In this document: in pieces, positions 34,466 to 42,709 of the stretch
Layout of the letters: every line of letters begins with the position of its first letter
Position numbering within the stretch: the first letter of the stretch is position 1
DNA from: Pantoea deleyi
Lineage (GTDB): Bacteria; Pseudomonadota; Gammaproteobacteria; Enterobacterales; Enterobacteriaceae
NCBI RefSeq assembly: GCF_022647325.1
Contig: NZ_CP071405.1
Location: 186,001 to 250,000, forward strand
Length of the DNA stretch: 64,000 bases
Direction of reading: 5' to 3'
Translations under genes and position numbers: made by a program
The notes under the pieces: model-generated
Seen by the model: only the letters and a program-made list of their open reading frames with translations
Database searches by the model: none
Told to the model about the DNA's origin: nothing

Positions 34466-35797
34466 TTACACGTCATACAGCGTCTGATGACGCGTCTCTT
34501 TACAGGCGAGCAGCGCAATCAGCGTCAGCACCGCCATCGACGCCAGATAGAATCCCACCGCCTGCAGGCCATAGTGCGCATTCAGCCAGGTCGCGATATA
34601 GGGCGCTACCGAGGCACCCAGAATCGAGGAGAGGTTATAGGAGAACGAGGCACCGGTGTAACGGACTTCCGTCGGGAACAGCTCCGGCAGCAGCGCGCCC
34701 ATCGGGCCAAACGTCAGGCCCATAATGCTCAGGCCCAGCAGCAGAAACACCATTACCAGCGCCTGTGAACCGGAACCGAGCATCGCCGGGAACAGGAACG
34801 AAAACGCGATGATCATCAGCGTAATGGTGATCATGGTCTTGCGGCGACCAAAACGGTCCGCCAGCAGGCCGGCAATCGGCACCATCACCCCAAAGCCAAT
34901 CACCGCCAGCATCAGCATCCACAGCATACTGTTACGGGGAATACCCAGACCGGCAGGCGCAGGCGTGGTTCCGTAGCTCATCGAATAGACGGTCATGATG
35001 TAAAACAGCGTGTAGGTCGCCAGCATAATAAAGGTGCCGAGAATGGTGGCGGTCAGATGCTGGCTCAGCAGCGCGGCAATCGGCACCCGGACCTGCTTCT
35101 TCTCTTTCTGCACTTTGGCGAATACCGGGCTCTCATGCAGCGATACACGTACATAGAGGCCAATCAGCACCAGCACGGCGGAGAGGATAAAGGGCACGCG
35201 CCAGCCCCACTGCATAAACTGCTCGTCGGTCAGCAGCCAGGAGAGCAGCAGAAACGTCCCGTTTGCGAAGAAAAAGCCAATCGGCGCACCGAGCTGAGGG
35301 AAGGAGCCATACAGCGCACGCTTCTTCGCTGGCGCATTCTCCGTCGCCAGCAGCGCCGCACCACCCCATTCACCGCCCAGGCCCAGGCCCTGACCGAAAC
35401 GCGCCAGCGCCAGCAGCAGCGGTGCCATCACGCCGATGGTTTCATAGCCCGGCAGCAGGCCAATCACCACGGTAGAGATCCCCATGGTCAGCAGCGAGGC
35501 TACCAGCGTAGCCTTGCGCCCTACGCGGTCACCGAAGTGTCCGAACACCGCCGAGCCAATCGGACGCGCCACAAAGGCGATGGCGAACGTGGCCAGCGAC
35601 TGGAGCGTGGCGACGGTGGCATCCCCCTGTGGGAAGAAAATATGCGGGAAAACAATGACCGCAGCCGTGGCGTAAATGTAAAAGTCGAAGAATTCGATGG
35701 CCGTTCCGACCAGCGACGCAATCACCACTTTACTGCGTGAGTTAACGGGTGTGGGGTCCTGCTGTTTGTCGAGTGTGTCTGTGAGGGAGGCTTGCAT
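34466..35797 (-). CDS. yhjE: MFS transporter YhjE (metabolite:H+ symporter family)
   Basis: Twelve-helix inner-membrane transporter of the MHS subfamily that includes ProP and ShiA; the substrate is unknown. It has 443 residues, and the E. coli YhjE N-terminal half is nearly identical (VGTAIEFFDFYIYATAAVIVF near residue 30). The MFS motif A GHFGDRVGRKATL lies near residue 88 and GLLADRFGRRKTM repeats it in the second half. FGQGLGLGGEWGGAALLATE lies near residue 133. It lies downstream of yhjD in the same orientation, separated by 272 bp, as in the E. coli yhjC-yhjD-yhjE set. Confidence 0.9.
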   Translation of the reverse strand: MQASLTDTLDKQQDPTPVNSRSKVVIASLVGTAIEFFDFYIYATAAVIVFPHIFFPQGDATVATLQSLATFAIAFVARPIGSAVFGHFGDRVGRKATLVASLLTMGISTVVIGLLPGYETIGVMAPLLLALARFGQGLGLGGEWGGAALLATENAPAKKRALYGSFPQLGAPIGFFFANGTFLLLSWLLTDEQFMQWGWRVPFILSAVLVLIGLYVRVSLHESPVFAKVQKEKKQVRVPIAALLSQHLTATILGTFIMLATYTLFYIMTVYSMSYGTTPAPAGLGIPRNSMLWMLMLAVIGFGVMVPIAGLLADRFGRRKTMITITLMIIAFSFLFPAMLGSGSQALVMVFLLLGLSIMGLTFGPMGALLPELFPTEVRYTGASFSYNLSSILGASVAPYIATWLNAHYGLQAVGFYLASMAVLTLIALLACKETRHQTLYDV

Positions 35798-35996
35798 AAC
35801 TGTTTCTTATTTGTAAATACAGACAAAGAATCTTACGCATCTGCCAGGGTGCATTCAATGATGAAAACCCGCGCCACGTCTGGCTTCAGCGGGCAAAAAG
35901 AGGATAATTTCTGTGGTGCGACGAATGCCGGGCGATACCGGGGTAAACCGGATGATATCTGGCGGGATACTCTGAGAAAGGGCTAAATAAAAGTGA

Positions 35997-36043
35997 CCCC
36001 TCAGCTATTCATCCTGTTATCTGTTTAAAAAGTAGCTGAGGGG
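35997..36043 (-). other. 11-bp inverted repeat downstream of yhjD
   Basis: CCCCTCAGCTA at 35997-36007 and TAGCTGAGGGG at 36033-36043 form a perfect 11-bp stem with a 25-base loop, 27 bp after the yhjD stop. The minus strand continues TCACTTTTATTT, so it may terminate yhjD. The rest of the yhjE-yhjD gap (35798-36069) holds the yhjE promoter and no recognised gene. Confidence 0.55.
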
Positions 36044-36069
36044 GGAGATTTTCCGCTGTTGTTAACCGA

Positions 36070-37086
36070 TTACGATGCTTTCTGTTTTGCGCTGCCCGCC
36101 TGAGGCATCTGCGGATCGTCTTTATATTTAGCCGTGGCGATCCAGGCGGCACAGAAGAGCGTCAGACGGGCGAAGAAGTAGAAAAACGCCATCAGGCCCA
36201 GCACCGAACCAAAGGCCGCGCCTGAAGGCGAGGTCGCCAGCTTCGGCAGCGTCAGCGTCATCACAAACTTAATCACCTCGAAGCCGATGGCTGCCAGCAG
36301 GGTGCCGCGAAACAGCGCCTTCTTGCGCGGCTTATGGCGCGGCAGTATCCAGAAAATCCAGAGGAACAGAAGATAGTTAGCCATAACGGAAATCGAGGTG
36401 GCGATAATCGTCAGGGCAGGTCGCAGCCAGTCGATGCCATCCAGCCCCAGCGCACTCACGATGGTCGCCTGTGCAGAGCCGGCCACCGAAGTCAGCGACA
36501 GCGTAATCACCAGCGCCAGCATCAGGCCGGTCAGCGACAGGAAATCGCGGATATAGCGCTTCCAGATCTTCTCTTTGTCATCCGGCTGCCGCTCCCAGAC
36601 GTCGCGCGACTGCGCGCGAATCGCTTCACGCAGGTTCCCCATCCAGTTAAGACCGGAGTAGAGCGCCAGCAGCAGACCGGTAATCCCCACCGTGGCGCGC
36701 TGCTGGATCGCGGTGTTCACCGTATTCTTCAGCGTGGTGGCCAGCGTCGGGTCGCTGATGCTGCTGACGATTTTGTTGATGATATCGGTCAGCAGATCCT
36801 GATTCGATGCCAGCACAAAACCCACGGCTGCGAACGACACCATCAGAATGGGGATCAGCGATAAAAAAGAGAAATAGGTAATGGCCGCGCCAAACTGGCT
36901 GCCGAGCCGGTCGTTAAACCGGTCGAGAGCACGGATAAAGTGCGCCACGGCCGGAATAGACTGAAACCAGCTGGCGAAGCGCGACACGCGAACGATCGAT
37001 TTATCCACGGTGTGATTACCGGTTTTAATATCGATAAGCGGCTTTTCCGGCGACGTTTCCTGTGGGTTTTCCTGCTTGTCTGTCAT
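36070..37086 (-). CDS. yhjD: YhjD inner-membrane protein (YihY/BrkB family)
   Basis: Polytopic membrane protein of the YihY/BrkB family, 338 residues, matching E. coli YhjD (337). In E. coli a point mutant of YhjD suppresses loss of Kdo by helping lipid A precursor export, but its normal role is unsettled. Six hydrophobic segments lie between about residues 65 and 320. Conserved stretches are FGAAITYFSFLSLIPILMVSF near residue 67, YSGLNWMGNLREAIRAQSRDVW near residue 140 and GSVLGLMAFFYFFARLTLFCAAW near residue 290. The start is MTDKQENPQ, with a soluble, charged N-terminus of about 60 residues. Confidence 0.9.
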   Translation of the reverse strand: MTDKQENPQETSPEKPLIDIKTGNHTVDKSIVRVSRFASWFQSIPAVAHFIRALDRFNDRLGSQFGAAITYFSFLSLIPILMVSFAAVGFVLASNQDLLTDIINKIVSSISDPTLATTLKNTVNTAIQQRATVGITGLLLALYSGLNWMGNLREAIRAQSRDVWERQPDDKEKIWKRYIRDFLSLTGLMLALVITLSLTSVAGSAQATIVSALGLDGIDWLRPALTIIATSISVMANYLLFLWIFWILPRHKPRKKALFRGTLLAAIGFEVIKFVMTLTLPKLATSPSGAAFGSVLGLMAFFYFFARLTLFCAAWIATAKYKDDPQMPQAGSAKQKAS

Positions 37087-37131
37087 AGACCTTCACTGTC
37101 CTGTTTATCATTAAAATCAAAGTATAGCCGC

Positions 37132-38031
37132 TCAGGTGACGTACTCCTGTAACACCTGACTCAGCCACTCCATAAAAACCCGTACCCGACGCGCCACATT
37201 GCGCCGGTGCGGATAGAGCAGATGGATCGGCATCGGCCTGGCGGGGAAGCGATGCAGCACCTCCACCAGCTCACCGCGCTCCAGCAAGGGCTGAATCCCG
37301 GCGGCGGGCACCTGAATAATCCCCAGGCCGGCCAGGCAGGCGGCGCGATAGGTCTCCGTACTGTTCACGGTCACCACGCCACCGGTGTGAACATAGTGGC
37401 ACTGGCGGCCATCAAAATACTCAAAACCGGGCGAGGCCTGGCCGAGCTGCTGACTGTAGTGCACCATCGCATGCTGCGACAGCTCCTCCAGCCGGGTCGG
37501 CATGCCGAAACGCGAAAGGTAGCCAGGGCTGGCGCAGTTGATCAAGGTATGGGTTCCAATTTTTCGTGCAATCAGCCCCGAATCTTTGAGTTCGCCGACC
37601 CGAATCACGCAGTCAAAGCCTTCCCGGATCACATCCACCTGACGGTCGCTGCTGCTCAGCTCAATCTCAATGCCGGGGTAGTGCTGCAAAAACGCTGGCA
37701 GCCGCGGCAGGATAAAACCGGTCGCCATCGCCACCGACATATCCACCCGAAGCTTGCCGCTGAGCGAGGCGGGTTCATGCTGGAACAGGCTGTCCATATC
37801 ATCAATCATCGACAGCAGATCGAGGCAGCGATCGTAATAGACCAGTCCATCCTGCGTGAGTTGCACCCGGCGCGTGGTGCGATGCAGCAAACGTGTTGCC
37901 ATTTGGTTCTCCAGCGCCTGGATCTGACGTGACACGCTGCCTTTGGGGATGCCTAAACTTTCCGCTGCATGGGTAAAACTGCCCATTTCGGCCACCCGCA
38001 CAAACACCTGCATTGCGTGAATTTTGTCCAT
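37132..38031 (-). CDS. yhjC: LysR-type regulator YhjC
   Basis: LysR-family regulator of 299 residues, the length of E. coli YhjC, with the same start MDKIHAMQ. The helix-turn-helix is FTHAAESLGIPKGSVSRQIQALE (about 19-41), and LLHRTTRRVQLTQDG and GFDCVIRVGEL are typical of the subgroup that guards reductase genes. ATG 38031 is chosen over an in-frame GTG at 38040, since GGTGA sits 5 bases before it. It is divergent from a short-chain reductase, which is its likely target, and upstream of yhjD. Confidence 0.85.
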   Translation of the reverse strand: MDKIHAMQVFVRVAEMGSFTHAAESLGIPKGSVSRQIQALENQMATRLLHRTTRRVQLTQDGLVYYDRCLDLLSMIDDMDSLFQHEPASLSGKLRVDMSVAMATGFILPRLPAFLQHYPGIEIELSSSDRQVDVIREGFDCVIRVGELKDSGLIARKIGTHTLINCASPGYLSRFGMPTRLEELSQHAMVHYSQQLGQASPGFEYFDGRQCHYVHTGGVVTVNSTETYRAACLAGLGIIQVPAAGIQPLLERGELVEVLHRFPARPMPIHLLYPHRRNVARRVRVFMEWLSQVLQEYVT

Positions 38032-38076
38032 GTTGTTCACCGATTGTTGTTTTTATTGAAACAGTGATGCGCGCTT

Positions 38077-38138
38077 AACCCTGTTTATAGATCAGTTGCC
38101 GACGAATATCCTTAAACCCTGTTCAATTTTTCAACAGG
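38077..38138. promoter_or_regulatory. Candidate YhjC operator repeats
   Basis: AACCCTGTT occurs at 38077-38085 and again at 38115-38123, 38 bp apart. The second copy is part of the inverted repeat CCTGTT (38118-38123) and AACAGG (38133-38138). They lie in the 115-bp divergent spacer where a LysR regulator would bind. Confidence 0.4.
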
Positions 38139-38146
38139 TGTGAGAG

Positions 38147-38905
38147 ATGAATCAAAAAGTGGCGTTAATTACCGGTGCAAACCGTGGCTTAGGGCGGAAT
38201 GGTGCATTAAAACTGGCCGCCAGAGGCACCGATATTATTCTGACCTACCGCAGTCATGCTGAGGAAGCGCAGGCGGTGGTGAAGGAAATCGAGGCGCTGG
38301 GCAGGCGCGCCGTCGCACTGGCGCTGGATGTCGGTGACAGCAGCCAGTTTGATCGTTTTACCGGTGAGGTGAAAACGGCGCTGCAACAGCAGTGGCAGCG
38401 CGATACCTTTGACTATTTAGTGAACAACGCCGGGCACGGCCACTATAAGCCTTTTGCCGAGACCACCGAGGCGGAATTTGATGCGCTGATGAATGTCCAT
38501 TTCAGGGGGCCTTACTTCCTGACGCAGAAACTCCTGCCGCTGATCGCTGACGGAGGACGCATCCTGAATATCTCCAGCGGGCTGACCCGGCTGGTCTATC
38601 CTGGCTCTGCAACCTATGCGTCGATGAAAGGGGCAATGGAGGTGCTGACGCGCTATCAGGCCAAAGAGCTGGGCGAACGGCGCATCCGGGTCAATATCCT
38701 GGCGCCGGGGGCGATCGAGACCGATTTCGGCGGTGGCCGGGTGCGCGACACCCGCGAGATAAACGACCAGATCGCCGGGCTGACGGCGCTGGGCCGCGTC
38801 GGCCTGCCGGATGATATAGGCGACGCCATCAGCGCAATCCTCAGTGACGAAACCGGCTGGATCACCGCGCAGCGTATCGAAGCGTCAGGCGGGCAGGGGA
38901 TTTAA
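38147..38905 (+). CDS. Short-chain dehydrogenase/reductase
   Basis: NAD(P)H-dependent oxidoreductase of the classical SDR family, 252 residues, cytoplasmic; substrate unknown. The cofactor motif is TGANRGLG near residue 9, NNAGHG lies near residue 92, and the catalytic set is Ser in LNISSG near residue 143 with YASMK about 14 residues later. The NVLAPG-like NILAPGAIETDF segment follows, and an end motif resembles those of 3-oxoacyl-ACP-reductase-like SDRs. It is divergent from yhjC, a pairing common for regulator-reductase sets. A strong GC-rich hairpin follows. Confidence 0.88.
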   Translation: MNQKVALITGANRGLGRNGALKLAARGTDIILTYRSHAEEAQAVVKEIEALGRRAVALALDVGDSSQFDRFTGEVKTALQQQWQRDTFDYLVNNAGHGHYKPFAETTEAEFDALMNVHFRGPYFLTQKLLPLIADGGRILNISSGLTRLVYPGSATYASMKGAMEVLTRYQAKELGERRIRVNILAPGAIETDFGGGRVRDTREINDQIAGLTALGRVGLPDDIGDAISAILSDETGWITAQRIEASGGQGI

Positions 38906-38913
38906 CGGCGGGC

Positions 38914-38941
38914 GGCGCCCGCAGACTCCTCTGCGGGCGCC
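38914..38941. terminator. GC-rich hairpin between the reductase and phzF-like genes
   Basis: GGCGCCCGCAG at 38914-38924 and CTGCGGGCGCC at 38931-38941 form a perfect 11-bp stem with a 6-base loop between two convergent genes. There is no T-tract, so termination efficiency is uncertain. Confidence 0.6.
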
Positions 38942-38953
38942 GCTCCTGCAGGT

Positions 38954-39802
38954 CTACAGGGTGATCGTGCCGTCGATAACGGTCAGGGTATGGCCACCGA
39001 TCCAGATCGTCTCCCCGGCAAAGGTCACGCTCACCCGACCGGCACGCTGCAGCGCCGTGCCCTGACGAACGCGGTAGGGCGTCGTCTGGCCCGTCATCGC
39101 CAGGTAGCGTGCCAGACAGGCGTTGGCGCTGCCGGTGACCGGATCTTCGATCAGGCTGCCATGCTCGACCAGCAGCCCCCGCACTTCATACTGCTCAGGC
39201 TCACCCTCGGGCAAACGACCAAAGGGCATCACGCCCGAGACGCCCGCCTGCAGGATCAGCTGCTGAAGATCGCTGACGACGGGCTGCAGCGCCAGCACGG
39301 ACCCGGCGCTGACCATCGGCACCAGCAGCCAGCGAATCCCCATATCCACCACGGTCGGGCTTTGCGTCAGATCGAACGCATCACTGTTTAACGCCCTGCC
39401 CAGCAGCGCATCCTGCCAGGGCATCAGGGTCGCCGCCGGGGCCGCAAACGCCAGTTCGCCCGCCGCGTGACGCTTCACGGCGACGTTGCCGACACCGCAC
39501 TCCTGCACGATGATGCCCGGCGTCCGGGTCGGCCAGCCTGCCTCCAGCAGGGCGTGTGCGGTGCCCAGCGTCGGATGGCCGGCAAAGGGCAGTTCGCCTT
39601 CCACGGTGAAAATACGCACCCGGTAGTCCGCCTCTTCGTTCTGCGGCGGCAGAACAAAGGTGGTTTCCGACAGATTTGTCCAGCGGGCAATCGCGGCCAT
39701 CTGGCTGTCGCTTAACCCCTGCGCATCCATAATCACCGCCAGCGGATTGCCGTTGAAGGCAGATGAGGTAAACACATCGACTTGCTTAAACGCGACCTGC
39801 AT
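38954..39802 (-). CDS. PhzF-family isomerase-like protein
   Basis: Member of the PhzF/diaminopimelate-epimerase-fold family, 282 residues. The conserved catalytic glutamate lies in NLSETTFVLPP near residue 46. The two phosphate-loop-like motifs are ELPFAGHPTLGTAHALL near residue 72 and EDPVTGSANACLARYL near residue 217, both hallmarks of the family. Most enterobacterial members have no known substrate, and phenazine synthesis is not implied because no other phz genes are nearby. The start has AAGGAGT upstream. It is convergent with the reductase and divergent from the glutathione transferase gene. Confidence 0.88.
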   Translation of the reverse strand: MQVAFKQVDVFTSSAFNGNPLAVIMDAQGLSDSQMAAIARWTNLSETTFVLPPQNEEADYRVRIFTVEGELPFAGHPTLGTAHALLEAGWPTRTPGIIVQECGVGNVAVKRHAAGELAFAAPAATLMPWQDALLGRALNSDAFDLTQSPTVVDMGIRWLLVPMVSAGSVLALQPVVSDLQQLILQAGVSGVMPFGRLPEGEPEQYEVRGLLVEHGSLIEDPVTGSANACLARYLAMTGQTTPYRVRQGTALQRAGRVSVTFAGETIWIGGHTLTVIDGTITL

Positions 39803-39908
39803 GGTGACTCCTTGCTCTGGGTTCAGTGTGGCCTTTTCTCTGCCGGAAGATTGCTAATCACCGCCAACAGCGTTATCAATAAGTTAAAGGTTTTGTCGGA
39901 GACTGTGA

Positions 39909-40532
39909 ATGCTAACGATCCTGGGACGCGCCTCCTCAATCAACGTGCGCAAACTGCTGTGGCTGTGTGACGAGCTGGATCTGGATTATGAGCGCGAAGA
40001 GTGGGGCGATGGTTTCCGCTCCACGCACCTGCCGGAATTCATGGCGCTGAATCCCAATGCGATGGTGCCGGTCCTGAAGGATGATGACTTCGTGATGTGG
40101 GAGTCCAATGCCATCCTGCGCTATCTGGCGAACGCCTATGGCGGCGAGTGGCTCTACGCCCTTCATCCGCAGACGCGTGCGCCCGTCGACCAGTGGATGG
40201 ACTGGCAATCCACCGAACTCAATACCTCCTGGCGCTATGCCTTTATGTCGCTGGTGCGAAACTCTCCGGCGCATCAGGATCCGCGATTGCTGGCCGCCGC
40301 CTGCAAAGGCTGGGCGCACACCATGAACATTCTCAACCAGCAGCTGGAAAAAACCGGGCGCTACGTGGCCGGACGGAATTTCACCCTGGCGGACATTCCG
40401 ATTGGCCTGGCGGTCAACCGCTGGTTTGAGACCCCGCTCGATCACCCCGATTATCCGGCCGTACGCACCTATTATGAACGCCTGACCGAACGCCGCGGCT
40501 ACACCGTCTGGGGGCGCAACGGCACGCCCTGA
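39909..40532 (+). CDS. Glutathione S-transferase family protein
   Basis: Cytosolic GST-fold protein, 207 residues. It has an N-terminal thioredoxin-like domain (1-80) with [20 protein letters not shown], whose serine near residue 10 may contact glutathione, MVPVLKD near residue 52 and [11 protein letters not shown] near residue 65. A helical C-terminal domain has the ADIPIG N-capping motif of the family. The substrate is unknown. GGAG precedes ATG 39909. The last 34 bp overlap the end of a MocR-type regulator on the other strand. Confidence 0.88.
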   Translation: MLTILGRASSINVRKLLWLCDELDLDYEREEWGDGFRSTHLPEFMALNPNAMVPVLKDDDFVMWESNAILRYLANAYGGEWLYALHPQTRAPVDQWMDWQSTELNTSWRYAFMSLVRNSPAHQDPRLLAAACKGWAHTMNILNQQLEKTGRYVAGRNFTLADIPIGLAVNRWFETPLDHPDYPAVRTYYERLTERRGYTVWGRNGTP

Positions 40533-41986
40533 TCCTCACCGGCTGGCAGCCCCGTCAGCTCACAGGCGATCTCGCCCGCGCGTTTAATCGCCTGGGTGTA
40601 ACGCGCATCGAACGGATAGCAGCAGGAGAGGCGCAGCGCATGGTTATAGCGCTCGCTCAGGGAGTAGAGCGCGCCGGGCGTGACGCAGATCTTCTCCTGC
40701 AGCAGCCGGTCAAACATCCCGGTGGTATTCACACTACCCGGCAGCTCAACCCAGAAAACAAAGCCGCCGCGCGGCAGCGTCGCGCGGGTGCCCGCCGGAA
40801 AATAGCGGGCGATGAGTCCGCGTGCCTCATCCAGATTGGCCGCATAGCGGCGACGCAGGGTACGCAGATGGTGATCGTAACCGCCGGAGGCCAGAAACGC
40901 CGCCAGGGTTTCCGAGAGCAGGGCGGATTCGGCCATCGACGACACCGCTTTCAGACGGGCGATTGCATCATGAAAGCGGCCTGCGGCGGTCCAGCCAACG
41001 CGAAAATCGGGCGCGACGGTTTTGGTGAAGCTGGTGCAGTAAATGACCCAGCCATCGCGATCGAAGGCTTTGACGGGCGGCGAGAGCGGCCAGTCGAACT
41101 GCAGTTCGTCATACAGCCCGTCTTCAATCAGCGGAACGTGGTAAGTATTCACTAACTTCGCCAGCCGCTTCTTGTTTTCCAGCGACATGCCGCAGCCCAG
41201 CGGATTCTGCACGCCCGGCATGGCAATCAGCGCCTGGAGGCGCTGCTCCTGAAGCAGCATCTCCAGCGCATCCAGCGACAGCCCCTGCTGCGGATCGGTG
41301 GGGATTTCCAGCGCCCTGAGGCCCAGCGAGGCCAGCAGGGGAAACAGGAAGAAGTAGGTCGGTGACTCCAGCCCGACGCAGTCACCCGGCTGGGTCACCG
41401 CCCGCAGGGCCAGCTGAAGTGCCTCCATGCAGCCGTGGGTCAGGGTGATCTCATCGGCTGTGAGGGTCTGCCCGGCGTGCAGTGCCCGTCGCGCGATCTC
41501 CTCCCGTAAGCGCTCACTACCGGGCGGAAGCGCATAGCGTCCGATGATGCCGGGCTGGCGACGCAGCAATGAGGCGGTAATTCGGGCGAGGCGCGCCGCA
41601 GGAAAGAGTTCGCTGTCCTGCGGACAGGCCAGGGAGATGTTGATGTAGTCGGGATGATTCTGGGCCGCAAAGACCTTATCGATCAGGTCGAGCTTGCCGC
41701 TGCCGGGATCGCGCACCCGGGTTTTGTGTTCGCCGTGCCGGATCACGGCGGGCAGGACCCCGCGCACGTAATAGCCCGACTGCGGCCGCGCCTCAATCAG
41801 CCCGCGATCTTCCAGCCTCTGCCAGGCATTGAGCACCGTATTGACGCTGACCTGATGGGACTGAGCCACGCGCCGGATGGCGGGCAGGCGCCTGCCGGGT
41901 TTCAGCGTGCCCTGATGAATGGCTTCGGCGAAGCTTTCGGCCAGCTGCTGATAAAGGGGCCGATCGGCTGGGGGAACAAGGGACAC
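40499..41986 (-). CDS. MocR/PdxR-type transcriptional regulator (GntR + aminotransferase fold)
   Basis: Regulator with an N-terminal GntR winged helix-turn-helix (about 5-75; [33 protein letters not shown]) joined to a class I aminotransferase-like PLP domain (about 115-480). The PLP domain keeps the lysine in [16 protein letters not shown]. It has 495 residues. The start chosen is GTG 41986, which has GGAGG five bases upstream; a TTG nine codons earlier lacks a ribosome site. It is divergent from a LysE-type exporter, which is its probable target. Two 11-bp direct repeats lie between the genes. The ligand could be PLP or a PLP-amino acid adduct, by family analogy. Confidence 0.88.
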   Translation of the reverse strand: MSLVPPADRPLYQQLAESFAEAIHQGTLKPGRRLPAIRRVAQSHQVSVNTVLNAWQRLEDRGLIEARPQSGYYVRGVLPAVIRHGEHKTRVRDPGSGKLDLIDKVFAAQNHPDYINISLACPQDSELFPAARLARITASLLRRQPGIIGRYALPPGSERLREEIARRALHAGQTLTADEITLTHGCMEALQLALRAVTQPGDCVGLESPTYFFLFPLLASLGLRALEIPTDPQQGLSLDALEMLLQEQRLQALIAMPGVQNPLGCGMSLENKKRLAKLVNTYHVPLIEDGLYDELQFDWPLSPPVKAFDRDGWVIYCTSFTKTVAPDFRVGWTAAGRFHDAIARLKAVSSMAESALLSETLAAFLASGGYDHHLRTLRRRYAANLDEARGLIARYFPAGTRATLPRGGFVFWVELPGSVNTTGMFDRLLQEKICVTPGALYSLSERYNHALRLSCCYPFDARYTQAIKRAGEIACELTGLPAGEDQGVPLRPQTV

Positions 41987-42028
41987 AGTTGCCTCCGGAC
42001 GGAATGGGTACAATTGCGATTAACAGAA

Positions 42029-42070
42029 ACTGTAACCATAACAATAGTGATTTTGTGTCACTGTTACCAT
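42029..42070. promoter_or_regulatory. Direct repeats in the mocR-lysE spacer
   Basis: ACTGTAACCAT at 42029-42039 and ACTGTTACCAT at 42060-42070 differ at one base and are 31 bp apart, about three helical turns. MocR-type regulators are known to bind direct repeats in the promoters they share with divergent targets. Confidence 0.6.
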
Positions 42071-42121
42071 CTCTTTTCCCGCCGTAGCATAAGGCTCTGT
42101 CTGCTTTTCAGGAGCGCCACG

Positions 42122-42709
42122 ATGCTTGATCCCTCTTTCTTCAGTTACGTCACCGTGATGTCTATTACGCCAGGCCCGAATAATCTGCTGCTGGCGACCT
42201 CCGGCGTCAATTTTGGTATGCGGCGAACCCTGCCGATGGTCTTCGGCATTTTAATCGGCTGTGCGATACAGACGCTGATTGCCGGAATGGCGCTGGAGCT
42301 GCTGCTGCATGGGATGGCGGCGGTTCGCCTGCCGCTGACGCTGGCAGGCTGCGCCTATCTGTTGTGGCTCTCCTGGAAAATTTTCCGCGCCGCGGCGCCG
42401 GAAGCGCGAAACCGGCCGCAGCCGATGACGCTGGTGGGCGGCGCCTGTTTCCAGGCGATTAACCCCAAGGCCTGGCTGATGGCGACCAACGTCGCACTGC
42501 TCTACAGCGCCAGCAGCGGGGTTCTGACGGTGATGACTGGCTTTATGCTGCTGAATCTGCCCTGCATCCTGATCTGGGCTGCGCTGGGCGATCGCCTGCG
42601 CAGCCATCTGCAGATTGCCTGGAAACGTCAGCTCTTTAACAGCCTGATGGCGCTGTCGCTGGTGGCGACCACCGTCTGGATGCTGACCGACGCGCTGCTG
42701 GCCGCTTAG
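42122..42709 (+). CDS. LysE/RhtB-family amino acid exporter
   Basis: Small inner-membrane exporter of 195 residues with about six hydrophobic segments. The family signature [22 protein letters not shown] lies near residue 14 and [12 protein letters not shown] near residue 110. The substrate is likely an amino acid or derivative but cannot be told from sequence. ATG 42122 has AGGAG upstream; a longer in-frame reading from 41654 crosses the divergent regulator and is spurious. The stop overlaps that of the convergent phosphoketolase gene by 4 bp. Confidence 0.88.
   Translation: MLDPSFFSYVTVMSITPGPNNLLLATSGVNFGMRRTLPMVFGILIGCAIQTLIAGMALELLLHGMAAVRLPLTLAGCAYLLWLSWKIFRAAAPEARNRPQPMTLVGGACFQAINPKAWLMATNVALLYSASSGVLTVMTGFMLLNLPCILIWAALGDRLRSHLQIAWKRQLFNSLMALSLVATTVWMLTDALLAA

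Noticed and set aside
38954..39802. Phenazine biosynthesis suggested by a PhzF-like protein
   Set aside because: No other phz genes lie nearby, and PhzF-family proteins of unrelated or unknown role are common.
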